In this document: one piece after another, positions 1 through 7,780 of the stretch
Numbering within the stretch: position 1 is the stretch's first letter
How the letters are laid out: the number at the start of each line of letters is the position of its first letter
Assembly: GCF_037652055.1 (NCBI RefSeq)
Contig: NZ_JBBKAH010000014.1
Span: 62,001-126,000 of the forward strand
Direction of reading: 5' to 3'
DNA from: Pelagibius sp037652055
GTDB lineage: Bacteria; Pseudomonadota; Alphaproteobacteria; Kiloniellales; Kiloniellaceae
DNA: 64,000 nt
The notes under the pieces: generated by a model
Told to the model about the DNA's origin: nothing
Seen by the model: the letters and a program-made list of their open reading frames with translations, nothing else
The model's database searches: none
Made by a program: the position numbers and the translations under genes

Positions 1-806
1 ACCACCGCGTCGATCGAGGGGTCGCGCTGCAGGGCCAGGTAGTCGATGGAGGAGACGTAGTTGATGAGGTCCACCTGACCGGCCTTCAGGGCCGCCAGGC
101 GCGAGCTGTCATTGGGCATCTCCTTGCGGATGACCTTCGCCCAGGGGCCCTTGCCGCGCCAATAACCGTCGAAGCGCTCCAGCACTAGGTCGCCCTTGGG
201 CTCCCAGCTCACCAGCTTGTAGGGGCCGGTGCCGACGGCAGCCGGGCCGCCGTTGAAGCCCGCCGCCGCGGTCTCCGGCGTTGAATAGTCCTTCGCCGCG
301 TCGGAGCTCACGATGAAGAGGCGCACGAAGTCGTACGGCAGCGTCGCCGCCGGTCCGTCGGTCTTGATGTGGATGGTGTGGGGATCGACGATCTCCACCG
401 TGGCGACACGGCGCACGTAGATGGTCGTTGTGGTCGGTCCGCTGACCAGCGGGATGCGCTCGATCGAGAACTTCACGTCTTCTGCGTCGAAGTCCGATCC
501 GTCGTGAAACTTCACGCCCTCGCGCAGCTTGAATTCCCAGGTGGTATCGTCCAGCGGCTTCCACGACGTCGCCAGACCCGGTTCGATCTGCAGATCGTCG
601 CCCGACCACACCAGCGTATCGTAGATGTGCTTTGCCGCTTCCGCGTGGCTGCCCAGCGCGGAGAAGTGCGGGTCAAGGGATTCCGGCCCGCCGCGCACAC
701 CGACCGTCAACGTCTGCGCCGAAGCCAGCGGGGCCGAAGCCAGTCCCGCCGACAGGGCGACACCCAGGGCAATGGCCGCGGATGCCAAGATTCGTCTTGT
801 TGTCAT
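1..806 (-). CDS. ABC transporter substrate-binding protein, family 5 (peptide/nickel type), 3' end outside window
   Basis: The reading frame is open from an ATG at 806 down to the window edge, so only the N-terminal ~268 residues are present. The protein begins MTTRRILASAAIALG and runs to a signal-peptide-like cut after ASAQ. It continues with TLTVGVRGGPESLDPH, then YDTLVW, a WEFKLREGVKFHDG segment and GTGPYKLVSWEPKGD, all hallmarks of DppA/OppA-type periplasmic binding proteins. The family delivers peptides, nickel chelates or other small molecules to an inner-membrane ABC permease. No permease or ATPase is visible here; they may lie past the left edge. The gene is divergent from a MarR regulator, with two palindromes between them, so it is probably controlled by that regulator. 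The ligand cannot be named from sequence. Confidence 0.88.
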   Translation of the reverse strand, partial: MTTRRILASAAIALGVALSAGLASAPLASAQTLTVGVRGGPESLDPHFSALGSHAEAAKHIYDTLVWSGDDLQIEPGLATSWKPLDDTTWEFKLREGVKFHDGSDFDAEDVKFSIERIPLVSGPTTTTIYVRRVATVEIVDPHTIHIKTDGPAATLPYDFVRLFIVSSDAAKDYSTPETAAAGFNGGPAAVGTGPYKLVSWEPKGDLVLERFDGYWRGKGPWAKVIRKEMPNDSSRLAALKAGQVDLINYVSSIDYLALQRDPSIDAV

Positions 807-838
807 CGTACCCCCTGTTCTTTTGTATAATCACAAAC

Positions 839-856
839 TAGTTCTAGATGGAACTT
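839..856. promoter_or_regulatory. Probable MarR operator, site 1
   Basis: An 18-bp site of the form TAGTTC-N6-GAACTT lies 33 bp upstream of the substrate-binding-protein start. AGTTC and GAACT are perfect 5-bp inverted arms. The same sequence recurs, inverted, at 893-910. Paired palindromes in a divergent promoter next to a MarR gene are the expected arrangement for autoregulation; that this protein binds here is inference. Confidence 0.6.
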
Positions 857-892
857 GTTTTGATAACGATGTTATGGAATATTTCTTCTGTC

Positions 893-910
893 AAGTTCTA
901 TATGGAACTA
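893..910. promoter_or_regulatory. Probable MarR operator, site 2
   Basis: This is the second copy of the 18-bp palindrome: read on the minus strand it is TAGTTC-CATATA-GAACTT. Its centre is 54 bp, about five helical turns, from the centre of site 1. It lies 32 bp before the upstream ATG of the MarR gene. Dimers on both sites would be on nearly the same helix face. Confidence 0.6.
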
Positions 911-941
911 AATTTGTCTGCGAACAACGAGCACGGGGCGG

Positions 942-1517
942 ATGCCGACGCGAATTGATTTCTCTGCGCCTGAAAGCCAAGGCGGTGTATCGGGTCTGGA
1001 CCGGATGACCGAAGCCAAGCTGTGGCGCAACCCCTGTCCCTTTGCCTTTCGCCTGAATTATCTGGCCTTGCGTTACAACTCGGTCTGCTACGACTGGGTG
1101 CAGCAGACCGAAGGCCTCAGCCGGATCGAGTACGTGGTGATCTATTCCCTGGCGCTTTGCGAGGGCGGACAGGCGCGCGATATCGCGCAGTCCTCGGGCT
1201 TTCCGAAGAACAGTCTCTCGCGCGCCATTTCCCGGCTGGAAAAGCTGGGCCTCGTGACGCGGCGCCGGGACCCCAACGACGGCCGCTCGCAGGCGCTGTA
1301 TCTGACCAAAGAGGGCGGCGCGCTGTTCCGCCGCACACTGCCGGCCTTCGAGCTGCGCGAGAAGGAAATGCTGAACGGGCTCAGCGAGGACGAGCTGCGC
1401 AGCCTGTCCCATCTGCTGGCCAAGGTGGTGCTGAACTGCGCCCCGTTGCCGGGCGAACTGCCCAGCGAATTCTATTCGTCGAGTGACAAGCGTTCGAGAA
1501 AGGGAAAGCGCGCATGA
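942..1517 (+). CDS. MarR family transcriptional regulator
   Basis: A 191-residue winged-helix regulator; a later ATG at 1005 (MTEAKLW) would give 170 residues and fits the usual family length better. The core shows an N-terminal dimerisation helix, a helix-turn-helix around ARDIAQSSGFPKNSLSRAISRLEKLGLV, and the wing motif RRRDPNDGRSQALYLT with the DxRS-type signature typical of MarR proteins. MarR proteins bind palindromic operators as dimers and are usually released by a small ligand, often a substrate of the adjacent pathway. The stop codon overlaps the start of the creatininase-family gene (ATGA), so the regulator is translated with the operon it probably controls. The two matching palindromes upstream are candidate operators. 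Confidence 0.9.
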   Translation: MPTRIDFSAPESQGGVSGLDRMTEAKLWRNPCPFAFRLNYLALRYNSVCYDWVQQTEGLSRIEYVVIYSLALCEGGQARDIAQSSGFPKNSLSRAISRLEKLGLVTRRRDPNDGRSQALYLTKEGGALFRRTLPAFELREKEMLNGLSEDELRSLSHLLAKVVLNCAPLPGELPSEFYSSSDKRSRKGKRA

Positions 1518-2227
1518 TGATCTCGGAAATGAACTGGATGGACGTCGAACGCCGGGTCGCGCTGGATACGCGCTGCGTCCTGCCGATCGGCTCGACCGAG
1601 CAGCATGCCCAGTTGTCGCTCTGCGTCGACATGATCCTCGCCGAGCGGGTTGCGCGCGAAGCGGCGGAGCCGCTGGGCGTGCCGGTCTACCCCGTCATCC
1701 CCTACGGCCTCACACCCTACTTCAGCGCTTTCCCGGGGACGGTCAGCCTGCGGGTCGAAACGTTGATGGCGCTGATGCGCGATGTGCTGACGTCGCTGCG
1801 CCGCACGGGGTTCCGCAAGATCCTCATCGTCAATGGCCACGGCGGCAACAACCCGATCGGTGCCCTGGGGCAGGAGATGATGGCCGAGTACGGCGATATT
1901 TCCGTGCGTCTGCACAACTGGTGGGCGGCACCGCGGACCATGGCGAAAGTGAAGGAGATCCATCCCGTCGGCAGCCACGCCAACTGGATGGAGAACTTTC
2001 CCTGGACCCGCCTTGTCCATGCCGCCGCGCCCGAAGGGGAAAAGCCGGCCCCCGACCTGGAGAAGATCCGCGCCCTGCCGCCGGAAGAACTGAAGACGCA
2101 TCTGGGCGACGGCAATTTCGGCGGCCCCTGGCAGTTGCCCGACGACCAGGTGTTGGACCTGTGGCGGGTGGGCGTCGAGGAAACCCGCGACGCCCTCGAG
2201 GGGCCCTGGCCGGGCTGGAATCGCTGA
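1514..2227 (+). CDS. Creatininase family amidohydrolase
   Basis: A 237-residue protein of the creatininase/mycofactocin-MftE fold. Metal-binding residues are visible: the GSTEQH segment gives E29 and H31, D39 follows in LCVD, and the NGHGGNN signature holds H109. The spacing between H31 and D39 is one residue shorter than in typical family members. The family uses two metal ions to hydrolyse cyclic or linear amides (creatinine, riboflavin-pathway formamides, mycofactocin precursor). Nothing here identifies the true substrate, and creatinine itself is not supported by other creatinine genes. It overlaps the MarR gene by 4 bp and heads a run of catabolic-looking genes. Confidence 0.85.
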   Translation: MMISEMNWMDVERRVALDTRCVLPIGSTEQHAQLSLCVDMILAERVAREAAEPLGVPVYPVIPYGLTPYFSAFPGTVSLRVETLMALMRDVLTSLRRTGFRKILIVNGHGGNNPIGALGQEMMAEYGDISVRLHNWWAAPRTMAKVKEIHPVGSHANWMENFPWTRLVHAAAPEGEKPAPDLEKIRALPPEELKTHLGDGNFGGPWQLPDDQVLDLWRVGVEETRDALEGPWPGWNR

Positions 2228-2285
2228 CGCCGGGCGGGAACCGCTGACGCCGGGCAGAGTGCCGGAAGAACACTAGCGAAAAGGG

Positions 2286-3329
2286 ATGCGGGGCGTGTCG
2301 GAAGAGCCAATTCTCATTTGGGGGGCCGGAGCCATCGGCGGCATCCTCGGCGCCTACTGGGCGCGCGCCGGCCAGCCGGTGCTGATGGTCGACATCGTCG
2401 AGGATCATGCCCGCGCCTGCAGCGGCGGCGGCCTCGAGATCGAAGGGCCGGTCGAGAGCTTTCGCCAGACCGTGCCCTGTGTCACGCCGGACGCGGTCGA
2501 GGGGCGCTACCGCCGCATCGTCCTGGCGGTGAAGGCCCCGGCGACCGAGACGGCAATGGACCAGCTGCTGCCGCATCTGGCCGAAGACGGCTTCGTGCTG
2601 TCGGCGCAGAACGGCCTCAACGAACGCCGCATCGCCGCGCTGGCGGGGCCGGAGCGGACCATGGGCGCCTTTGTGAACTTCGGCGCCGACTGGCAGGGGC
2701 CGGGGCGCATCCTCTTCGGCAACCGCGGCGCCGTGGTGGTCGGCGAGATCGACGGCAGCGAGCGTCCGCGCACCCGCGAGATGCATGCGTTGCTGAGGCT
2801 GTTCGAACCCGAAGCGGTGCTGACGGAGAACATCTGGGGTTATCTGTGGGGCAAGCTCGCCTATGGCGCGATGCTGTTCGCCACCGCCCTGACGCCGGAC
2901 AGCATGGCCGCTAACTTTGCCGATCCCGCGCGCATCCCGGCACTGATCGCGCTGGGGCGCGAGGTCATGGCCGTCGCGCGGGCCGAGGGCGTGACGCCGC
3001 ACGGCTTCAACGGCTTCGATCCGGCAGCCTATATGCCGGGCGGCGGTGATGCGGCGGCGCGCGCCTCCATTGCCGCGCTCGCCGCGTTCAATTCCAAGAC
3101 CGCGAAAACCCACTCCGGCATCTGGCGCGACTTGGCGGTGCGCAAGCGGCGCACCGAGGTCGATCCGCAGATCGGCGTCATCGTGGAGATCGCGGAAAGT
3201 CACGGCATCGCCGTGCCGGTGCTCGCCCGGCTGGTGGCGCTGATCCACGACATCGAGGACGGACGGCGTCCGCAGTCCGCGGAGACTTTCGCGGCGCTGG
3301 CCGAGACCCTGACTCCGGGAGTGGCGTGA
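2286..3329 (+). CDS. Ketopantoate reductase-like (PanE/ApbA family) oxidoreductase
   Basis: A 347-residue NAD(P)H-dependent reductase. The N-terminal Rossmann motif is GAGAIGG at residues 13-19, followed by the family markers LAVKAP (K83), AQNGLNE (N109) and an ENIWGYLWGKLAYG segment with the catalytic-type lysine K190. The C-terminal half is the all-helical ApbA_C domain. Classical PanE converts 2-dehydropantoate to pantoate in CoA synthesis, but this copy sits between a creatininase-family hydrolase and an SDR in a regulated operon. A side-pathway 2-oxo or 2-hydroxy acid substrate is therefore at least as likely. The next gene starts immediately after its stop codon. Confidence 0.85.
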   Translation: MRGVSEEPILIWGAGAIGGILGAYWARAGQPVLMVDIVEDHARACSGGGLEIEGPVESFRQTVPCVTPDAVEGRYRRIVLAVKAPATETAMDQLLPHLAEDGFVLSAQNGLNERRIAALAGPERTMGAFVNFGADWQGPGRILFGNRGAVVVGEIDGSERPRTREMHALLRLFEPEAVLTENIWGYLWGKLAYGAMLFATALTPDSMAANFADPARIPALIALGREVMAVARAEGVTPHGFNGFDPAAYMPGGGDAAARASIAALAAFNSKTAKTHSGIWRDLAVRKRRTEVDPQIGVIVEIAESHGIAVPVLARLVALIHDIEDGRRPQSAETFAALAETLTPGVA

Positions 3330-4067
3330 ATGACGGTCGCTCTGGTCACCGGCGTGGTCGGCGGCATCGGTGCCGCCATCGCCCGCCGTCTCGCCGCGGA
3401 CGGATTCCGGGTCGCGGTCTGCGACCGCCCCGGCGCGGATTTCGACAAGGCCGCCGCCGCCCTGGGGATGCCGGCCTACGCCGCCGACCTCGGCCGGCGG
3501 GCCGAGGTGGAGCGCCTCGCCGCGGCCATCGCCAACGCTGAAGGCGCGCCCGAGGTGCTGGTGAACTGCGCCGGCGGCGTCTGCGGCCAGGTGCACCGCC
3601 CCGTCGATGAAGTGCCGGAAGAGGACTGGCGTGCCGTCTTCGCCGCCAATACCGACAGCGCCTTCTTCCTGGCGCAGGCCTTGGCGCCGGCCATGCGCGC
3701 GCGGCGGCGCGGCCGCATCGTCACCATCAGTTCGGGTGCCGGCCTGCGGCCCAGCCTCACCGGCATCCAGGCCTACACCGCCGCAAAGCACGCGCTGGTC
3801 GGCCTTACGAAGCAGCTGGCGCTGGAACTGGGGCCGCACGGCGTCACCGTGAATTCCGTCGCGCCCGGCTTCGTGCTGTCAAACGAGGCGACGCGGCGCC
3901 AGTGGGAAAGCTACGGCGAGGCGGGGCAGCGGGCCCTGGTCGAACGCATCCACCTGCGCCGCCTCGGACGCCCGGAGGACATCGCCAATGCGGTTGCCTT
4001 CCTGGTCGGCGCGGACGCCGCCTGGATCACGGGGCAGGTCTTATCAGTCGATGGAGGTCACGCTTGA
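3330..4067 (+). CDS. SDR family NAD(P)-dependent oxidoreductase
   Basis: A 245-residue classical short-chain dehydrogenase/reductase. Visible motifs are the nucleotide-binding TGVVGGIG at residues 7-14, NCAGG near 79-83, the catalytic serine in TISS (134-135), and YTAAK with Y149 and K153. The PGFVLS and VDGGHA elements near the C-terminus are typical. It most resembles FabG-like dehydrogenases that act on hydroxy or keto acids. Its start directly abuts the stop of the PanE-like gene, and its stop overlaps the TTG start of the peptidase gene, so the genes are very likely cotranscribed. Confidence 0.9.
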   Translation: MTVALVTGVVGGIGAAIARRLAADGFRVAVCDRPGADFDKAAAALGMPAYAADLGRRAEVERLAAAIANAEGAPEVLVNCAGGVCGQVHRPVDEVPEEDWRAVFAANTDSAFFLAQALAPAMRARRRGRIVTISSGAGLRPSLTGIQAYTAAKHALVGLTKQLALELGPHGVTVNSVAPGFVLSNEATRRQWESYGEAGQRALVERIHLRRLGRPEDIANAVAFLVGADAAWITGQVLSVDGGHA

Positions 4068-5497
4068 CGGATTCTGAAGCGGCGCAGCGCGCAGACGCCG
4101 TGGTCGGCCATTGCCGGCAGCAACGGGATGCCTTCCGCCATCGCCTCAAAAGTTATCTTGCCTGTCGCTCCGTCAGCACCGATCCGGCCTATCGCGACGG
4201 CATGGCGGCCGCGCGCGACTTTCTGAAGGGCCTGCTGGGCGACGCCGGCTTCGCCAACATCCGCGAACTGGACGGCGGCGTCGGCGGCCATCCCGCGCTG
4301 TTCTGCGAATGGCTCGGAGCGCCCGGCAAGCCGACCCTGCTGGTCTACGGCCACTACGACGTGCAGCCTCCCGATCCCTTGGAGCTGTGGGACAGCCCGC
4401 CCTTCGAGATGACGGAGCGCAATGGCAGGCTCTATGCCCGCGGCATCTCCGACGACAAGGGCCCCAGCATGATCGCGCTGGAGGCGCTGGGCGCGTTCCT
4501 CGCGGTGGAAGGGCAACTGCCGGTCAACGTGAAGATCCTGCTGGAGGGCGAAGAGGAGACCGGCTCGCCCTCGCTGCCGAATATTCTGGCGCAGAACGCG
4601 GCGCTGCTCGCGGCCGATGCGAACCTCTCGGCTGACGGCGCACGCTGGCGCGCGGACCTGCCGTCGGTCAACGTGGGCTCTCGCGGCAACGGCGGCTTCG
4701 AGATCACGCTGCGCACGGCATCGACTGACCTGCACTCCGGGCGTTACGGCGGCGCGGTGCCCAATGCGCTGCACGAGATGACGAAGCTGGTGGCCGCGCT
4801 GCACGATGCGGACGGCCGGGTGACCGCGCCGGGGTTCTACGACGGCATCGAGATGCCGGATGAGAAAACCCGTGCCGACCTGGCCGCCATTCCCTTCGAC
4901 GGGCCGGCCTGGGCCGCGGCCGTAGGCGCCCGCGAGAAGGGCGAGGCCGGATACTCGACACTGGAGCGGCTGTGGGATCGCCCGACCCTGGAGGTCAACG
5001 GCCTGTGGGGCGGCTACCAGGGCACCGGCAGCAAGACGGTGATCCCGCGGGAGGCGCACGCAAAGTTCACTGCGCGCCTGGTGCCGGGGCAGGACCCGCA
5101 GCGCATCCTGAGCCTGCTGAAGGAGCATCTGCGCAGCCTCTGCCCGGCGGAAGCCGAGCTGATCTTTAGTGGCGACCGCGGCTGGACCAGGGCCTACCGC
5201 GTGCCGCCGCGCCACCCCTTGCTGGCGGCGGCCGAGGCGGCGCTGGAGGAAACCCTGGGACGCAAGCCGCTGCGCGTGCGCATCGGCGCCACTTTACCGC
5301 TGTCCGACCTGGTCCAGGAAGCGCTGGGCATCGACACGGTGATGTTCTCGTTCTCCACCGCGGACGAATGCTTTCACGCGCCCAATGAATTCCTGCGCCT
5401 GAGCGCCGTCGACGAGGGTATCGCCGCCTGGGTTGCCATCCTGCGCAAGGCCGGCCGGCAGGCGCCGGAGACCTATGCGCCCTTCCGCAGGCGGTGA
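4064..5497 (+). CDS. M20 family metallopeptidase (dipeptidase-like)
   Basis: A 477-residue M20 zinc hydrolase. The start is set at a TTG overlapping the upstream stop because GGAGG lies seven bases before it; an open frame continues upstream to 3902 but would run inside the SDR gene. Motifs: YGHYDVQPP with metal ligand H97 and catalytic-site D99, GISDDKG with a metal-bridging aspartate near 130, and EGEEETGS with the catalytic glutamate around 164. A dimerisation (lid) domain follows and a late ECFHAPNE segment supplies a final histidine ligand. The length matches CNDP-like dipeptidases rather than shorter ArgE-type deacylases. In this operon it probably hydrolyses an amide produced or imported by its neighbours. 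Confidence 0.9.
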   Translation: MTDSEAAQRADAVVGHCRQQRDAFRHRLKSYLACRSVSTDPAYRDGMAAARDFLKGLLGDAGFANIRELDGGVGGHPALFCEWLGAPGKPTLLVYGHYDVQPPDPLELWDSPPFEMTERNGRLYARGISDDKGPSMIALEALGAFLAVEGQLPVNVKILLEGEEETGSPSLPNILAQNAALLAADANLSADGARWRADLPSVNVGSRGNGGFEITLRTASTDLHSGRYGGAVPNALHEMTKLVAALHDADGRVTAPGFYDGIEMPDEKTRADLAAIPFDGPAWAAAVGAREKGEAGYSTLERLWDRPTLEVNGLWGGYQGTGSKTVIPREAHAKFTARLVPGQDPQRILSLLKEHLRSLCPAEAELIFSGDRGWTRAYRVPPRHPLLAAAEAALEETLGRKPLRVRIGATLPLSDLVQEALGIDTVMFSFSTADECFHAPNEFLRLSAVDEGIAAWVAILRKAGRQAPETYAPFRRR

Positions 5498-5503
5498 CGG
5501 ACC

Positions 5504-6388
5504 TTGCAGAACGACAATAGCCGGGGGGCTCTGCTGCTGGCCCTGGCGGGCCTGGTGTTCACCGGCGAGGTCAGCATCGTGCGTCTGCTGGGCGAGGCGG
5601 CCAGCGACGGACAGATCGTCTTCGCGCGGGCCAGTGTGCAGCTCATCGCCGTGGCGGCCTGGATCCTCTTTCGGAACCCTCGGCTGCTGCGCACGGCCCG
5701 GCCGGGACTTCACCTGCTGCGCGGCGGCACCAGCCTGATCTGCTGGTTCTTCTACTATCGCAGCTTCCAGACCCTTGACCTCGCGCTTGCCACCACGCTC
5801 ACCTTCACGACCTCGCTTTTCGTGGTCGCGCTGGCGGCGCCGATCCTCAAGGAGCAGGTTGGCGCGCGGCGGTGGATCCTCACGCTGGTCGGCTTCGGGG
5901 GCGTGGCGCTGGCCAGCGGCATCTCTGATGTCACGGCGTCCACGTTCAACTTCGGCATCGTCTACAGCCTGGTCGCCGCCCTGGCTGCCGCGGCCCTGGT
6001 GTTTCAGAACCGGGTCCTCGCGCGCACCGAGGCGACGCCGACGATCATGTTCTACATCGGCCTCGTCACGACGGCCGGAGCGGTGCCGGGGCTGCTCGAC
6101 GGCTGGCACCCGCTGGCACCTTCGGCAGCCGGCATGCTGGTGCTGGCAGGCGGGCTCGGTACCCTGGGCATGGTCCTGACCGTCGAGGCCTACCGCGTCG
6201 GCGAGGTCTCGGCCCTGGCGCCCTTTCCCTATCTACGTCTGGTCTTTGCGATCTGCGCCGGGATCCTCGTCTTCGGGGAATATCCCTCTTTCGACGTGCT
6301 GTGCGGCGCCGCGGTGATTACGGGCTGCGCCCTGGCGGTACGCGGCAGCGAGCCGCGCCGCCGCGGCCTTTCCTCGCCGATGCGTTAG
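5504..6388 (+). CDS. DMT superfamily (EamA) transporter
   Basis: A 294-residue integral membrane protein starting at TTG, six bases after the peptidase stop. It shows about ten hydrophobic helices arranged as two EamA repeats; examples are ALLLALAGLVFTGE near the N-terminus, LTFTTSLFVVALAAPIL, and AGMLVLAGGLGTLGMV in the second half. EamA proteins are mostly metabolite exporters or importers of the inner membrane. As the last gene of the operon it could move a product or substrate of the creatininase/peptidase pathway. No substrate-specific signature is recognised. Confidence 0.88.
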   Translation: MQNDNSRGALLLALAGLVFTGEVSIVRLLGEAASDGQIVFARASVQLIAVAAWILFRNPRLLRTARPGLHLLRGGTSLICWFFYYRSFQTLDLALATTLTFTTSLFVVALAAPILKEQVGARRWILTLVGFGGVALASGISDVTASTFNFGIVYSLVAALAAAALVFQNRVLARTEATPTIMFYIGLVTTAGAVPGLLDGWHPLAPSAAGMLVLAGGLGTLGMVLTVEAYRVGEVSALAPFPYLRLVFAICAGILVFGEYPSFDVLCGAAVITGCALAVRGSEPRRRGLSSPMR

Positions 6389-6487
6389 CCGGACGGTTGT
6401 GCAGGGAAGGCCTTGTGTGCCGTGCGGCAAGCAAGCCGGCTGTCTGAGCCGGCAGGCCTCAGAGGGACAGGGGAGCCGATCAGGACG

Positions 6488-6817
6488 TCAGAACGAGAAA
6501 CGCAGGCGCGGCGGCTCGGGGCGGTCGGCCAACTGGTTGGCCGGCTGCACGCTGTCCGCCTGGATGCCGGGCTTCGGCAGGCTGCGCAGCATGGACGAGG
6601 TGCGCGCGCGCCACGCCATGTCGTTCACCACGTTGTCGAGGGTGAAGCCCCACTGGGGATTGTCGCCCTTGGGCGTGTACTTGGCCTGTTCCGCGGCCGA
6701 GTAGTGACGCTGCACACTCTGGCGCCAGTCCCGGGCATCGGCCGGCGCGGCGGCAAGCAGGGAGACGGTGACGGTGACCGCCGCGGCGATGAGGATCTTG
6801 GTGACCTTGGGTGACAT
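6488..6817 (-). CDS. Small exported hypothetical protein
   Basis: A 109-residue protein with a clear Sec signal peptide: MSPKVTKILIAAAVTVTVSLL then AAAPADA before RDWRQ. An AGGGG-like ribosome binding site precedes the ATG. The mature part (~80 residues) is rich in Arg, Gln and Pro, with no Cys, and ends in RLRFSF, an aromatic C-terminus. I do not recognise a family. It is convergent with the DMT transporter gene and has an AT-rich upstream region. Confidence 0.6.
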   Translation of the reverse strand: MSPKVTKILIAAAVTVTVSLLAAAPADARDWRQSVQRHYSAAEQAKYTPKGDNPQWGFTLDNVVNDMAWRARTSSMLRSLPKPGIQADSVQPANQLADRPEPPRLRFSF

Positions 6818-7138
6818 GGCTGCCCCTTGTTTCCTTTTGTGCCGAAGCAGAAGGTATAAGGGGCAGTTTTCGTCATTTCTCCTGTTAAATGCTTAAGTCC
6901 GCAAAAAGACACCAATCAAAACCCATTAATGTCACAGAATTACAAATCAATGGAGTTTCTATACTTCATTAATACTTTGTTAACTTTTGGGCAAATGCGG
7001 CGCCATTGCGGCAGTCGGGCAGGGAGCCGCCCTCGGATCAAAGACTTATCTTGGCGGCCCGGTCCCCAAGATTTGCCGGAAGGCCCCAATTCCGCCGCGA
7101 TCCGGTGAGCCCGGCCCCAGGCGGTGACCCGCGCCGAC
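6818..7138. other. Intergenic region, no gene seen
   Basis: About 320 bp between two minus-strand genes. The part from roughly 6850 to 6990 is AT-rich compared with the rest of the window and probably holds the promoter for the exported protein ending at 6488. From 7000 to 7138 it becomes GC-rich again without a credible reading frame. No tRNA-like fold or strong terminator was found. Confidence 0.5.
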
Positions 7139-7690
7139 TCAGTCGTCGTTACGGCGGCGGGCGAAGAGATCGCGGGCCGTCTGGTGCATCAGTTGCTCGA
7201 AGCGCGGATCGTCGGAGCCGTTAGCGTCCACCACCCAGCCGTCGACGGCGGCCAGCAGGTCGTCGTCGCGGCAGAAGCCGGCGCGCAGATCTACGCGGGC
7301 GGTGTCCTGCGGCGGCCCGCCCGCGGGCTGCGCCGCGCAGAACGCCAGCAATTCGCCCTTATCCGGCGGGTTGAACACCACCACTAGGCGGAACTGCGGA
7401 TCCTCGGCCTCCGCCTGCTCGGTGGTGAGGCGCAGGACCCGGGTCTGCAGGGCGCGCTCCATGGCGGCGATGAGGCGGGTTTCCAGGCCGTCGCCTTCCG
7501 CCGTGAAGGGCGTTCCGTTGATCTCCAGATAGAGCGGCCCTTCGTTGCGGGTCGCCGCCGCCAGGAAGTCGAGGGTGCCGGCCGCATGCATGTAGGGCGT
7601 CACCGTCGCCGGCCCCTCGTCGCAGGCGGCCAGCGCCGCCAGGGCGGCAAGGGGAAGAAGCGGGTGCGGCAGCCGGCGGGGGTGTGACAT
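7139..7690 (-). CDS. Hypothetical lipoprotein
   Basis: A 183-residue protein starting at the ATG at 7690. The N-terminus MSHPRRLPHPLLPLAALAAL ends in the lipobox LAAC, so it is predicted to be lipidated and membrane anchored. The mature domain contains LYLEINGTPF, a helical LETRLIAAMERALQTRVL segment, LVVVFNPPDKGELLAFC and two further cysteines. A polar, hypervariable-looking C-terminus ends RRRNDD. No family is recognised. It is divergent from the HAD phosphatase gene with about 90 bp between them. A much longer open frame on this strand that extends through the HAD gene is a shadow. Confidence 0.7.
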   Translation of the reverse strand: MSHPRRLPHPLLPLAALAALAACDEGPATVTPYMHAAGTLDFLAAATRNEGPLYLEINGTPFTAEGDGLETRLIAAMERALQTRVLRLTTEQAEAEDPQFRLVVVFNPPDKGELLAFCAAQPAGGPPQDTARVDLRAGFCRDDDLLAAVDGWVVDANGSDDPRFEQLMHQTARDLFARRRNDD

Positions 7691-7780
7691 GAGGGGTGAA
7701 GCGCTCCGTCCTCCGCCGGACGAATCGCCGGCACGAATCGTCTTAAGGATGCGGCGCCGGCATGATAGAGACAACACCCC

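Noticed and set aside
1830..3839. A 669-codon minus-strand frame over the creatininase-like, PanE-like and SDR genes
   Set aside because: The plus-strand genes have complete family motifs and coupled starts; the minus product is Arg/His/Gly-rich without domains.
3902..4063. N-terminal extension of the M20 peptidase
   Set aside because: It lies inside the SDR gene in another frame and has no family similarity; the TTG at 4064 has a good ribosome site.
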